Shown here piece after piece: positions 9,071 through 18,288 of a stretch of DNA of 64,000 nt. Numbering within the stretch: the first letter of the stretch is position 1; every line of letters starts with the position of its first letter. Position numbers and translations under genes: made by a program. This stretch comes from Ruegeria intermedia (GTDB lineage: Bacteria; Pseudomonadota; Alphaproteobacteria; Rhodobacterales; Rhodobacteraceae), in the NCBI RefSeq assembly GCF_900129345.1, contig NZ_FQVK01000014.1, positions 36,280-100,279 of the forward strand, read 5' to 3'. Under the pieces are notes generated by a model that was not told where the DNA came from, made no database searches, and worked only from the letters and a program-made list of their open reading frames with translations.

Positions 9071-10140
9071 GTTCTGAACCTGCCCGGGCGCAGGGCGGCA
9101 ACCGTGACCGCATCCAGTTCCGGCGCCGTGCCCGCAACCAGATCCGCCACCAGCCTGGACGCCGCCGGCGCGGTCTGGAAGCCATAGCCGCCCTGACCCG
9201 CGCACCAGACAAAGCCGGGCGTCGCGGGATCGGGCCCCAGAACCAGCCGCCGGTCGGGCGAGAAACTGCGCAGCCCGGCCCAGCTGGTCTCCAGCCGGGT
9301 GACGGGCTCGGTCACCATCGCCTCGTAGCGCGCCAGCCCCTCGGCCAGCACCATGTCGTCGGCCCAGGCGTCATGCGGCTCGACCAGGTCGGCATCGGCG
9401 GGCGACACCAGCAACTTGCCGGCGTCCGGCTTGGCATACCAGCTTTCGTTCACCCCCAAGAGCATCGGCCATGTCGAGACGTCCTGCCCGCCCGGGGCAG
9501 GGATGCGCGCCATCGAGCGGCGGCAGGGCGTAATACCGATTGGCGCGACACCCGCCAGTTTTGCAACCTCATCGGCCCAGGCCCCGGCCGCGTTGACCAG
9601 CATCCGGGCTTCGAACGCCTCTGTGGCCTGAACGATCCAGTGACCGTCACGACGGATTTCCGCGACCTTCTGCCTGGTCAAAACCTGACCGCCGTTGCCA
9701 CGGATTTCGCGGGCAAAGTCCTGCAGCATCCGGTCGGTGTCGATGTCCCAGGCCGCCTCGTGCCAGGCGGCAAAGCCCACGGTTTCGGGGTTCAGGATCG
9801 GCACGCGGGCGATTGCCTGATCCATCGGGATCGGGGTCAGCCCCAGGGTTTCCGTATCCGCCTCGAAATCTGCCCGCTGGTCGGGGCCGGCCACCAGCAT
9901 CAGGCCTCGCGGGCTGAGATATCCGCCATTCGCGCTGCGGTGATAGTCGCCGCTGGCCTTGCTGAGGGTCACGACCTCCGGCAACCCGTAATTCGCCTCA
10001 TAGAGGGCCGCCGACCGCCCCGAGGCGTGATACCCCAGCGCCTCCTCGGCCTCGAGCACCACCACCTTGCCGTGGGATGACAGCCGTGCGCCCGCGCTCA
10101 ACCCGGCGATGCCGCCGCCGATTACCAGAAAGTCGATCAT
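9067..10140 (-). CDS. FAD-dependent D-amino acid (D-arginine-type) dehydrogenase
   Basis: 357-residue DAO-superfamily flavoenzyme. Visible are the N-terminal FAD motif FLVIGGGIAGLSAGARL, the signature GYHASGRSAALYEANYG and the C-terminal WAGLRSFSPDRR and WCAGQGGYGFQTAPA. These closely follow the layout of DauA, the broad D-amino acid dehydrogenase of Pseudomonas, as remembered. It would deaminate a D-amino acid to a 2-oxo acid with electrons going to the respiratory chain. It sits in the middle of a three-gene reverse operon with 4-bp overlaps on both sides (9067-9070 and 10137-10140). The exact substrate is inferred. Confidence 0.83.
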   Translation of the reverse strand: MIDFLVIGGGIAGLSAGARLSSHGKVVVLEAEEALGYHASGRSAALYEANYGLPEVVTLSKASGDYHRSANGGYLSPRGLMLVAGPDQRADFEADTETLGLTPIPMDQAIARVPILNPETVGFAAWHEAAWDIDTDRMLQDFAREIRGNGGQVLTRQKVAEIRRDGHWIVQATEAFEARMLVNAAGAWADEVAKLAGVAPIGITPCRRSMARIPAPGGQDVSTWPMLLGVNESWYAKPDAGKLLVSPADADLVEPHDAWADDMVLAEGLARYEAMVTEPVTRLETSWAGLRSFSPDRRLVLGPDPATPGFVWCAGQGGYGFQTAPAASRLVADLVAGTAPELDAVTVAALRPGRFRT

Positions 10141-11075
10141 GTTTGCTCCTCCAGCCGGTCCGTGGCCGGCGGTGGGGTTGGACTGAAGGAAGTAATTGTC
10201 TGATACAGCTCGGGGGACAGCTCATGGGACAGCGCCGCCAACGACGGCGCCAGTTGTTCGGCGTTTCGGGCCGAGATGATCGGCATCGGGTGATAGGGGC
10301 TTGCCGCGACCCAGGCCACCGCCAAAGTCGCCGGATCGACTCCGATTTCGGCCGCCAGCTCGGCCAACCGGGTCGCGGCCTCGGCCATCCAGCCGGCCCC
10401 GTAGCGGCTTGCATAGCGTTCATCTTCGGCCAGCCGCCCGCCGCCGCCGCGCGCGTACTTGCCGGTCAGCAGACCGCCGCCCAGCGGAGAATAGGAAAAC
10501 ACGGCGATTCCCTGGTCGGAACACATGGGCAGGATCTCGACCTCGGCCTGACGCTTGACGAGGTTGTACATCGGCTGCAGCGCGTCGATCGTCAGATCGA
10601 ACTGCGCGGCGACCCGTGCGGCTTTCATCACCTGCCAGGCGGCAAAGTTCGACAGGCCCACATATCGGATCTTGCCGGCCTGTTTCAGGCGGGCGAAACA
10701 CTCCATCGTCTCGGCCAGATCGGTTTCGGGATCGAACCGGTGCAGGTACAGCAGGTCGATCACGTCCTGCCCAAGCCGGGCGCGCGAGATCTCGAACTGG
10801 CTTTCGATGTTTGCCGCCCCCGCGCCGCCCGTATACCCGACCTTGGTCGCAATCAGCAGATCGTCGCGCTCGGGCGCGATCATCTGGCCCAGCAAGGTTT
10901 CCGAGGCGCCATCGGCGTAGACATATGCCGTGTCGAAATGCCTGATCCCGGCCGCCCGGCAGGCATCAAACATCTCCCGGCTCTGGTCTGCGTCGGCGCG
11001 GCCGCCGAACTGCATCGTGCCGAAGGCGTATCCGCGCACGGGTGCGCCGTTGAGGGTGGTAAGGTACTGGGTCAT
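10137..11075 (-). CDS. Aldo/keto reductase
   Basis: 312-residue NADPH-dependent oxidoreductase with a TIM-barrel AKR layout: GTMQFGGRADADQSREMFD, the catalytic Asp/Tyr region HFDTAYVYADGASE, Lys in LLIATKVGYTG, His in LLYLHRFDPETDLA, the NADP region SYSPLGGGLLTGKYARGGG and ISARNAEQLAPSLAAL. First gene of the three-gene operon with the DauA-like enzyme and the DUF938 methyltransferase. It reduces carbonyl groups; the natural substrate is not evident. The divergent gap to the next forward gene (11076-11200) is short, so promoters of both units probably lie there. Confidence 0.88.
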   Translation of the reverse strand: MTQYLTTLNGAPVRGYAFGTMQFGGRADADQSREMFDACRAAGIRHFDTAYVYADGASETLLGQMIAPERDDLLIATKVGYTGGAGAANIESQFEISRARLGQDVIDLLYLHRFDPETDLAETMECFARLKQAGKIRYVGLSNFAAWQVMKAARVAAQFDLTIDALQPMYNLVKRQAEVEILPMCSDQGIAVFSYSPLGGGLLTGKYARGGGGRLAEDERYASRYGAGWMAEAATRLAELAAEIGVDPATLAVAWVAASPYHPMPIISARNAEQLAPSLAALSHELSPELYQTITSFSPTPPPATDRLEEQT

Positions 11076-11200
11076 GTCTGCGCCCGAATGGTGGCTGTTT
11101 GGACGAAACGCCGGAACAATCCGTCCCCCTTGTTAAAGCGGGGTTGAATTTGCGCATCAACCCATCCAATCCTGTTCTGCAAGATTTTCAGGAGGCGGAA

Positions 11201-11632
11201 TTGACCGGCGCAGACATTCACCCGATGGCCACGGGGCATATCCCCTCATATGTGACGCAGGCGGATGGAAGCGACTTTCTGTTCACCTTCATGGTATTCT
11301 TCACCGTGGGTGTGGTCGTTCTGATCGGGGTCGGGTACCTGACCCTGCATTCGGTGCCGGAAAAGATGGCGCATGAAAACAACCATCCTCAATTTCAGTT
11401 GGTCGGGATTCTGGCGCTGCTGGCCCTGTTCACCCACAACGGCATCTTCTGGATTGCCGCGATCCTGGTGGCGGGTTTCCAGTTTCCCGATTTCGCGGCG
11501 CCGCTGCGTTCGATTGCCGACGCCATCCGGTCATTGGCACCGGGTCGCGGCCTGCCACCCGAGCCGGAGGCGCCCCCAGCGCCGGTGACCGACCAGGGGA
11601 CCCGCACCGAGGGGGACGTGGCCGATGCTTGA
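11201..11632 (+). CDS. Small two-TM membrane protein, DUF3302/YiaW-like
   Basis: 143-residue inner-membrane protein. The best start is a TTG at 11201, five bases after AGGAGG (11190-11195); an ATG at 11225 is the alternative. Two membrane segments are clear: FTFMVFFTVGVVVLIGVGY and LVGILALLALFTHNGIFWI, joined by LHSVPEKMAHENNHPQ. The C-terminal about 45 residues are Pro/Ala-rich and probably cytoplasmic. The layout and the HlyD-type gene overlapping by 8 bp resemble the E. coli yiaW-yiaV pair, whose function is poorly known. The relationship is by pattern, not alignment. Confidence 0.7.
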   Translation: MTGADIHPMATGHIPSYVTQADGSDFLFTFMVFFTVGVVVLIGVGYLTLHSVPEKMAHENNHPQFQLVGILALLALFTHNGIFWIAAILVAGFQFPDFAAPLRSIADAIRSLAPGRGLPPEPEAPPAPVTDQGTRTEGDVADA

Positions 11633-12857
11633 AACATTGATGTGCGCGTTGGTCACCGTTCTGCCGGATTTCCTGTTCCGCAGGTTCGTGCAGGGCAAGC
11701 GGATCGGGCATGAAATCACCCTGTTCACCATGTGGTACGAGCTGCGCTGGGGCCTGACCACCTGTGCGATCCTCGCGCTGACCGTGATCACCACGCTGTT
11801 CTACTTTCACCCGGCCAGCAAGACCGCGGCGTCGTATTTCCGCACGGTGACGATCCTGCCGCAGTTGGGCGGGCGGGTGTCCGAGGTCTATGTGACCAAC
11901 AACCAGACCGTCACCGCAGGGCAGCCGATCTTCCGGATCGAGGATTTCACCCAGAAGGCCCAGGTCGAGGCGGCCCATGCGCAGATCGCCCAGATCCAGG
12001 CCTCGTTGAAAGTGGCCGAGACCGATCTGGCCGAAGCCGAGGCCGGCATTGCGGCGGCCAAGGCCGCGCTGGATCAGGCCCTTGAGGACCTCGAGCGCAA
12101 CACGACTTTGCGCGACGAGGGCTCCAGCGCCGTGCGGCTGGCCGAGATCGACCGGCTGGAAAACCTGGTGGCCGAGCGTCAGGCTCAGGTGCGCGCGGCC
12201 GAGTCGAAGAAGGCCGCCGTCGTCCAGCAGATCGAAGAATTGATCCCCGCCCAACTGGCCAGCGCAAACGCGCAGCTGGATGCCGCCTTGGCCGAGTTGG
12301 ACAAGACGGTCGTCAGTGCCGGCGTGACCGGCCGGGTCGAGCAGTTCGGGCTGCAAGTCGGCGACTATGTCAGCCCGCTTCTGCGTCCGGCGGGCATTCT
12401 TGTACCTTCAACCTCGGGGCGTGATAGGTTCCAGGCCGCCTTCAACCAGATGAGTGCGCAGGTGATCAAACCCGGCATGATCGGAGAGCTGGGCTGCATG
12501 ACCAAGCCGTTCACGGTGATCCCGGTCGTGGTGGTGCAGGTGCAGGACGTGATCCCATCGGGGCAGATCCGGCCCACGGACGAGCTGCGCGACGTGCAGG
12601 CCAATACCAATCCGGGCTCGATCCTCGTCTATCTCGAGCCGCTGTATGACGGCATGGCCGACACGATCCCGCCGGGCAGCAACTGTCTGGCCAATGTCTA
12701 TACCGACAATCACCACAAGCTCGAGGATGAAAGCCTGGGTTTCTGGCAAAGGGCCTTTTACCATGTGGTCGACACGATTGGTGTCGTTCATGCGGCGGGT
12801 CTGCGCTTGCGGCTGATCCTGATGCCGGTCAACACATTGGTGCTCAGTGGGCACTAG
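11625..12857 (+). CDS. HlyD-family membrane fusion protein (YiaV/EmrA-like)
   Basis: 410-residue periplasmic adaptor. One inner-membrane anchor lies at about residues 40-60 (TTCAILALTVITTLFYF). It is followed by a lipoyl half-motif (LPQLGGRVSEVYVTNNQTV and AGQPIFRIEDF), a long coiled-coil hairpin of Ala/Gln/Glu-rich heptads (about residues 105-215), and the second lipoyl half (VVSAGVTGRVEQFGLQVGD). Such proteins bridge an inner-membrane pump to an outer-membrane channel, but no pump or TolC is adjacent. The gene overlaps the preceding small membrane protein gene by 8 bp, so the two probably act together. Confidence 0.85.
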   Translation: MLETLMCALVTVLPDFLFRRFVQGKRIGHEITLFTMWYELRWGLTTCAILALTVITTLFYFHPASKTAASYFRTVTILPQLGGRVSEVYVTNNQTVTAGQPIFRIEDFTQKAQVEAAHAQIAQIQASLKVAETDLAEAEAGIAAAKAALDQALEDLERNTTLRDEGSSAVRLAEIDRLENLVAERQAQVRAAESKKAAVVQQIEELIPAQLASANAQLDAALAELDKTVVSAGVTGRVEQFGLQVGDYVSPLLRPAGILVPSTSGRDRFQAAFNQMSAQVIKPGMIGELGCMTKPFTVIPVVVVQVQDVIPSGQIRPTDELRDVQANTNPGSILVYLEPLYDGMADTIPPGSNCLANVYTDNHHKLEDESLGFWQRAFYHVVDTIGVVHAAGLRLRLILMPVNTLVLSGH

Positions 12858-12927
12858 CCGCGTGAGGGAATCTGCGCTCGCGCCATTGTGTCTGGCCAAA
12901 ACCGGGACCGCAGGCTAGGTGCCGCGC

Positions 12928-13545
12928 ATGTTCGATGCACAGATCCGCCCCATGATTGATCCGGTGCTGAACGCGCAGGGGCGCGTTCTGGCCCGGTTGG
13001 GCTTTACCGCCAACCAGATCACGCTGATCGGGCTAGGGCTGGGGCTGCTGGCCTGCGGTCTGATCGCTGTGGAAAAGACGCTCTGGGCCTTGCTCCCGCT
13101 TCTGTTCTCGCGTCTGGCGGATGGGCTGGATGGCGCCGTGGCCCGCGCGCGGGGTGGCACCGATTTCGGCGGCTATCTGGATATTACCTGCGATTTCCTG
13201 TTCTACGGCGCGGTCCCGTTCGCGTTCGTCGTCGCCGACCCTGCGGCCAACGGCTTGGCCGGGGCCTTTCTGCTGCTGTCTTTCTACGTCAACGGCACCA
13301 GCTTTCTGGGCTTTGCCCTGCTGGCCGACCGACACGGTCTGAAGTCCGCGGCACGGGGGAAGAAGGCGCTGTATTTCACCGGCGGTCTGCTGGAAGGCAC
13401 CGAGACGATCGCTTTCCTGGTTCTGCTTTGCCTGCTGCCGCAGGCATTCGCGCCCATGGCCTGGGTGTTTGGGGGGCTATGTTTCCTGACGGCGGCGTCA
13501 CGAGTTCTTCTGGCCTGGCGCAGTTTTCAGGACAAAGGGCAATAA
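12928..13545 (+). CDS. CDP-alcohol phosphatidyltransferase family protein
   Basis: 205-residue integral membrane enzyme with the family signature DGLDGAVARARGGTDFGGYL followed by D-x3-D, that is D-x2-DG-x2-AR-x8-G-x3-D-x3-D at about residues 66-90; this binds CDP and two metal ions. Several hydrophobic helices follow (FLLLSFYVNGTSFLGFALL, TIAFLVLLCLLPQAF). It transfers a phosphatidyl or related group from a CDP-linked donor to an alcohol; the acceptor is not predictable. Start 12928 (ATG) is preferred over the GTG at 12919. It ends just before a strong bidirectional terminator. Confidence 0.88.
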   Translation: MFDAQIRPMIDPVLNAQGRVLARLGFTANQITLIGLGLGLLACGLIAVEKTLWALLPLLFSRLADGLDGAVARARGGTDFGGYLDITCDFLFYGAVPFAFVVADPAANGLAGAFLLLSFYVNGTSFLGFALLADRHGLKSAARGKKALYFTGGLLEGTETIAFLVLLCLLPQAFAPMAWVFGGLCFLTAASRVLLAWRSFQDKGQ

Positions 13546-13573
13546 AAAAGCCCGCCGAATGGGGCGGGCTTTC
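13545..13573. terminator. Bidirectional rho-independent terminator
   Basis: AAAGCCCGCC (13547-13556) and its complement GGCGGGCTTT (13563-13572) form a GC-rich hairpin with a short loop, flanked by an A-run on the left and T residues on the right. It lies exactly between the converging phosphatidyltransferase gene and the substrate-binding protein gene and can serve both strands. Confidence 0.85.
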
Positions 13574-13593
13574 CTGTGCTTTTGCCATCCGGC

Positions 13594-14667
13594 TTACTGC
13601 GGAATTTCGCCTTCCAGGCCTTCGACATAGAAGTTCATGCCGGCCAGCGTGCCGTCATCGGCCACTTCACCCTCGGCCAGCCAGGGGCTGCCGTCCTGCT
13701 TGTTCAGCGGGCCGGTGAAGGGGTGATACTCGCCGGATGCGATCGCGTCCTTCAGGGCCAGTGCTTCCGCCTTTACGTCGGCCGGAACGGCCTCGGAGAT
13801 CTCGCCGATCTCGACCATGCCTTCCTTGATGCCGTGCCAGGTGTTCACGCTTTCCCAGGTGCCGTCCATCACCGCCTGGGTGCGCGCGATGTAGTACGGC
13901 GCCCAGTTGTCAATGATCGAGCTGACGCGCGGCAGCGGAGCGTATTCGCTCATGTCCGAGGCTTGGCCGAAGGTGATGACGTTGCCGGCCTCTTGCGCGG
14001 CGGCCTGCGGCGCGGTCGAGTCGGTGTGCTGCAGGATGACGTCGGCGCCCTGTTCGATCAGAACCTTGGCGGCGTCGGCCTCTTTCGCCGGGTCGAACCA
14101 AGTGTAGGCCCAGACGATCTTGAACTGCACGTCCGGGTTGACCTTCTTGGCGTGGATATAGGCCGAGTTGATGCCGCGGATCACTTCGGGGATCGGGTAG
14201 GACCCGATGTAGCCGATGATGTTCGACTTGGTCATGCGCCCCGCGATGGTGCCCTGAACCGCGCGGCCTTCATAGAAGCGGGCCGAGTAGACCGACACGT
14301 TCGGCGCGGTCTTGTAGCCGGTGGCGTGCTCGAATTTTACGTTCGGGAATTTCTTGGCCACGTTGATGGTCGGGTCCATGTAGCCGAACGAGGTGGTAAA
14401 GATCAGATCGGCCCCTTCCAGCGCCATCTGGGTCATCACACGCTCGGCATCGGGGCCCTCGGGCACCGATTCCACGTACACGGTTTCGACCTTGTCGCCG
14501 AAATGCTTTTCGACCGCCTGGCGGCCCTTGTCGTGTTCATAGGTCCAGCCGCCGTCGCCCACCGGGCCGACATAGACGAAGCCGACCTTGGTCTTGTCCT
14601 CGGCCACGGCGCCCGTCGCCAAGCCCAGTGCCATGGCGGCGCTGGCCAGAAGTGAAGTGAATTTCAT
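13594..14667 (-). CDS. BMP-family ABC transporter substrate-binding protein
   Basis: 357-residue periplasmic binding protein of the BMP/PnrA-like family. Start 14667 follows GGGGAG. A Sec signal peptide (MKFTSLLASAAMALGLATGA, cleaved after VAE or nearby) precedes TKVGFVYVGPVGDGGWTYEH and KVETVYVESVPEGPDAERV. BMP-family proteins take up nucleosides and related purines; here the gene ends an operon with xdhABC, so I infer a purine or purine-nucleoside ligand. A longer reading frame through this start into the permease region is not real. Last gene of the operon, closed by the hairpin at 13545. Confidence 0.92.
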   Translation of the reverse strand: MKFTSLLASAAMALGLATGAVAEDKTKVGFVYVGPVGDGGWTYEHDKGRQAVEKHFGDKVETVYVESVPEGPDAERVMTQMALEGADLIFTTSFGYMDPTINVAKKFPNVKFEHATGYKTAPNVSVYSARFYEGRAVQGTIAGRMTKSNIIGYIGSYPIPEVIRGINSAYIHAKKVNPDVQFKIVWAYTWFDPAKEADAAKVLIEQGADVILQHTDSTAPQAAAQEAGNVITFGQASDMSEYAPLPRVSSIIDNWAPYYIARTQAVMDGTWESVNTWHGIKEGMVEIGEISEAVPADVKAEALALKDAIASGEYHPFTGPLNKQDGSPWLAEGEVADDGTLAGMNFYVEGLEGEIPQ

Positions 14668-14702
14668 CGAGTTACTCCCCAAGTTGGTACAGTTGGCCCC
14701 AC

Positions 14703-15623
14703 CTAGTGCGAGGCATGGAAGATGCGGCCCAGTGAGGCAGGTGCCCTGCTCTTGTCGGCCGAAAGGATCACGAGCACAAGGATCGTAATGATGTAGGGCG
14801 ACATTGCCAGATACTCGACGGGGATGGCAACGCCCGCTGCCTGCAAATTCAGCTGCAGAACGGTGATGCCGCCGAACAGATAGGCACCCAGCAAGGTGCG
14901 CCAGGGTTTCCAGCTGGCAAAGACCACCAGCGCCAATGCGATCCAGCCGACGCCGGCGGTCATGCCTTCGGTCCACTGTGGCACCCGGATCAGGCTGATA
15001 TAGGCCCCGCCCAGTCCCGCGCAGGCGCCGCCGAACAGGAGGGCCAGAACGCGGATGCGCACCACCTTGTAGCCCAGCGCATGGGCGGCATCGTGGTTTT
15101 CGCCCACCGCGCGCAGGATCAGGCCGGCGCGGGTGTATTTCAACATCGCCCACACCCCTGCGGTCAGCGCGATGCCGACGTACAGGATCGGATCATGCTG
15201 GAACAGGATCGGGCCGATCACCGGCAGGTCGCTCAGGACGGGGATGTGGATATCGCCCATACTGGGGGGTTTGATGCCCACGTAGCTTTGGCCCAACAGC
15301 GCGCTGAGGCCCAGGCCGAACAGGGTCAGGGCCAGTCCGCTGGCCACCTGGTTGGCCAGTGCGAACTGGGTCAGCAGCACGAACAGCAGCGACAGCAGCG
15401 CGCCGCCCATGGCCGCCGCCACGAAACCCAGCCAGGGCGAGCCGGTCTCGACCGAGATCGCAAAGCCGCTGATCGCGCCCACGATCATCATGCCCTCGAC
15501 GCCAAGGTTCAGCACGCCGGCCTTCTCGACGACCAGCTCTCCGATCGCAGCCAGCAACAGCGGAGTGGCCGCCACCATCAGCGAGGCGATCAGCAGAATG
15601 GGGTTGATTTCACCAAGGTTCAT
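14703..15623 (-). CDS. ABC transporter permease (nucleoside/purine type, second subunit)
   Basis: 306-residue polytopic permease (LLIASLMVAATPLLLAAIGE, VLNLGVEGMMIVGAISGFA, ASGLALTLFGLGLSALLG), the BPD_transp_2 type that pairs with BMP-family binding proteins. The start ATG at 15623 leaves one base between it and the stop of the upstream permease (15625-15627), so the two are translationally coupled. The conserved cytoplasmic loop ALGYKVVRIRVLALLFGGA is present. It forms the membrane channel with the next permease. Confidence 0.9.
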   Translation of the reverse strand: MNLGEINPILLIASLMVAATPLLLAAIGELVVEKAGVLNLGVEGMMIVGAISGFAISVETGSPWLGFVAAAMGGALLSLLFVLLTQFALANQVASGLALTLFGLGLSALLGQSYVGIKPPSMGDIHIPVLSDLPVIGPILFQHDPILYVGIALTAGVWAMLKYTRAGLILRAVGENHDAAHALGYKVVRIRVLALLFGGACAGLGGAYISLIRVPQWTEGMTAGVGWIALALVVFASWKPWRTLLGAYLFGGITVLQLNLQAAGVAIPVEYLAMSPYIITILVLVILSADKSRAPASLGRIFHASH

Positions 15624-15624
15624 G

Positions 15625-16707
15625 TCACGCCACCTCGCTGCGGGCCGCACGGATGCGGTAGTTGGTCAATAGGTCGAAGGCCAGCAGGAAGAACAGCAGC
15701 ATCCCCTGGAACACCTGAATCGCGGCCGCGGGCAGGCCCAGCTGAGACTGCGCGATCTCGCCGCCGATATAGGTCAGCGCCATCAGGCCGCCCGCCAGAA
15801 GGATGCCGATGGGATGCAGGCGGCCCAGGAAAGCCACGATGATGGCGGTAAACCCGTAGCCCACGTTGAAGTCGATGCTGACCACACCCGACGGGCCGGA
15901 CACTTCGAACATGCCTGCCAGCCCCGCCAGGGCACCCGAAACCCCCAGGCAGAACAGGATCAGCCGGGGCGGGTTCACGCCCGCGAATTTTGCTGCGCGC
16001 GGGGCCTCGCCCGTCAGGCGGATGTGAAAGCCCAGCATGTGCCGGTTCAGCAGGACATAGGCAAAGATCACCGAGACGAAGGCCGCAACCACGCCCCAGT
16101 GCATACCGGACCCCGCGATCAGTTCGGCGTTGTGGGCGGCGTCATAGGATTGCAGGTTGCGCGAGCCGGGAAAGCCAAAGCCTTCGGGGTTTTTCAGCAG
16201 CCCCAGCGAGACCGAGGCCAGGAATTGCTCGGCCACATAGACCAGCATCAGCGAGACAAGGATCTCGTTGGTGCCGAAGCGCACTTTCAGAAAGGCCGGG
16301 ATCATCGCCCAGATCCAGCCACCGAAGGCCCCGGCAATGACCATCAGCGGAAATACATACCAGGCATCCAGCGGATAGAAGGCCAGCCCGACACCCGCGC
16401 CGAAGATCGCCCCCATGATGTACTGCCCTTCGGCGCCGATATTCCAGATCCCGGCGCGAAAGCCCAGCGACAGCCCGATGGCGATCAGGACCAGCGGCGC
16501 GCCTTTCACCAGCAATTGAGGCCGGTAGTAGAATGAGAACTCGCCGAACAGGGGCTCCCAGAAGATCGTGCCGATCGCCTCGACGGGGTTTTTGCCCAAG
16601 ATGGCGAACAACAGCCCCCCGAACACCATCGTGGCCACCACCGCCACCAGCGGCGTGGCGTAGGACCACGCCTTGGACGGCTGTGGCCGTTTCTCCAGCA
16701 CGATCAT
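15625..16707 (-). CDS. ABC transporter permease (nucleoside/purine type, first subunit)
   Basis: 360-residue inner-membrane permease of the same BPD_transp_2 family. Membrane segments include SYATPLVAVVATMVFGGLLF, LVLIAIGLSLGFRAGIWNIG and YVFPLMVIAGAFGGWIWAMI; the family motif GIWNIGAEGQYIMGAIFGA is clear. Located between the ATPase gene and the second permease gene in the purine operon. About 60 bp separate it from the ATPase stop, which holds no gene. Confidence 0.9.
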   Translation of the reverse strand: MIVLEKRPQPSKAWSYATPLVAVVATMVFGGLLFAILGKNPVEAIGTIFWEPLFGEFSFYYRPQLLVKGAPLVLIAIGLSLGFRAGIWNIGAEGQYIMGAIFGAGVGLAFYPLDAWYVFPLMVIAGAFGGWIWAMIPAFLKVRFGTNEILVSLMLVYVAEQFLASVSLGLLKNPEGFGFPGSRNLQSYDAAHNAELIAGSGMHWGVVAAFVSVIFAYVLLNRHMLGFHIRLTGEAPRAAKFAGVNPPRLILFCLGVSGALAGLAGMFEVSGPSGVVSIDFNVGYGFTAIIVAFLGRLHPIGILLAGGLMALTYIGGEIAQSQLGLPAAAIQVFQGMLLFFLLAFDLLTNYRIRAARSEVA

Positions 16708-16770
16708 CCCGTCATCCCCCTGCCTGTTTCATCTTTGTTGTTTTCTGCGGGCCGCAGGCTGCGCCGACGT

Positions 16771-18288
16771 TCATACATGCGCCACCTCCATGCCATGCGC
16801 GCCGCCCATCATCAGGCCGATCTCCTCGACCGTCAGCCCGGCGGTTGGACGCGGCGTGCTCAGCCGCCCCTCGTTCAGCGCGGCGAAACTGTCGGAAATC
16901 TCCATCAACTCGTCGAGGTCCTGGCTGATGCAGACCACGGCCGTACCCTGGGCCGCAAGGTCCAGTATGGCCTGCCGGATCGCGGCGGCCGCGGCGGCAT
17001 CGACCCCCCAGGTCGGCTGGTTCACCACCAGAACCTCGGGGTTCTGCAGCACCTCGCGGCCGATCACGAATTTCTGCAGGTTGCCGCCCGACAGCGACCG
17101 CGCGGCGTTCTCGGGGCCGGGCGTGCGGACGTCGAAGGATTTGATGATCCGTTCGGCGAACACCCGGGCGTCGCTCCATTTCAGAAAGCCGCGGGTTTCA
17201 AGGTTTTCCCGCACCGATCCGGTCAACAGGGCGTTTTCAGTCAGGCTCATGTCCGGTGCCGCCGCATGACCCAGACGTTCCTCGGGTGCGGTCAGTACGC
17301 CCAGCTTGCGCCGAGCGGTCGGCCCCAGCCGGCCGATGGGCTGACCGTTGAACTTGATGGCGTCGGCCGCGGTCGTGATCTCGCCCGACAGCGCGCCCAG
17401 CAATTCGTCCTGCCCGTTGCCGGCGACGCCGCCGATGCCCAGAACCTCGCCCTTGCGCACGGTCAGATGCACGTTTTTCAGCGCTGTGCCGAACTCGGAC
17501 GGAGACGGCACCGACAGGCCGGTCACATCCAACGCCACCGGGCCGAGCGCGCGCCCCGCGCGTTCCGGTGTCTGCAAGGCCGAGCCCACCATCAGTTCGG
17601 CCATGTCGCGGGCCGAGGTCTCGGCCGGCACGCATTCGCCCACGTTCTTGCCCAGCCGCAGAATGGTCGCGTGGTCGCACAGCGTACGGATCTCTTCCAG
17701 CTTGTGCGAGATGTACAGGATCGAGGTGCCCTCCGAGCGCAGCTTTTTCAGTGTCTCGAACAGGATTTCCACCTCTTGCGGGGTCAGAACCGAAGTGGGT
17801 TCGTCCATGATCAGCAGCTTGGGGTCCTGCAGCAGGCAACGGATGATCTCGACCCGCTGGCGTTCGCCCGCGGACAGGTCGCCCACGGTCCGGTACGGGT
17901 CAAGCGGCAGGCCGTAATTTTCCGAGACCTCGCGGATGCGCGCAGCCAGATCGCCCATGGGCGGCGGGTTTTCCATGCCCAGGGCGATGTTCTCGGCCAC
18001 GTTCAGCGCGTCGAACAGCGAGAAATGCTGGAACACCATCGCGATGCCGTCGGCGCGCGCTGCGCGCGGTTCGCTTGGAGCGTAGGGCTGGCCGCGCATC
18101 AACATCGTGCCGCTGTCGGGCTTGATCAGTCCATAGATCATCTTGACCAGGGTGGACTTGCCGGCGCCGTTCTCGCCCAGCAGGGCATGGACCTCACCGT
18201 CGCCGATATCAAAGGACACATGGTCATTGGCCACGACGCCGGGATAGGCCTTGGTCAGCCCCTGCAGGCTCAGAAGTGGAATGGTCAC
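16771..18288 (-). CDS. ABC transporter ATP-binding protein, duplicated ATPase
   Basis: 505-residue cytoplasmic ATPase with two ABC cassettes. The first has Walker A ALLGENGAGKSTLVKMIYG, signature LSAGERQRVEIIRCL and Walker B LLIMDEPTSVL. The second has a degenerate Walker A (GIGGVAGNGQDELLGAL), signature SLSGGNLQKFVIGREV and VLVVNQPTWGVD. Such degenerate second sites are usual in nucleoside and sugar importers of this class. The start ATG overlaps the stop of xdhC by 4 bp (18285-18288), physically linking purine uptake to xanthine dehydrogenase expression. Confidence 0.92.
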   Translation of the reverse strand: MTIPLLSLQGLTKAYPGVVANDHVSFDIGDGEVHALLGENGAGKSTLVKMIYGLIKPDSGTMLMRGQPYAPSEPRAARADGIAMVFQHFSLFDALNVAENIALGMENPPPMGDLAARIREVSENYGLPLDPYRTVGDLSAGERQRVEIIRCLLQDPKLLIMDEPTSVLTPQEVEILFETLKKLRSEGTSILYISHKLEEIRTLCDHATILRLGKNVGECVPAETSARDMAELMVGSALQTPERAGRALGPVALDVTGLSVPSPSEFGTALKNVHLTVRKGEVLGIGGVAGNGQDELLGALSGEITTAADAIKFNGQPIGRLGPTARRKLGVLTAPEERLGHAAAPDMSLTENALLTGSVRENLETRGFLKWSDARVFAERIIKSFDVRTPGPENAARSLSGGNLQKFVIGREVLQNPEVLVVNQPTWGVDAAAAAAIRQAILDLAAQGTAVVCISQDLDELMEISDSFAALNEGRLSTPRPTAGLTVEEIGLMMGGAHGMEVAHV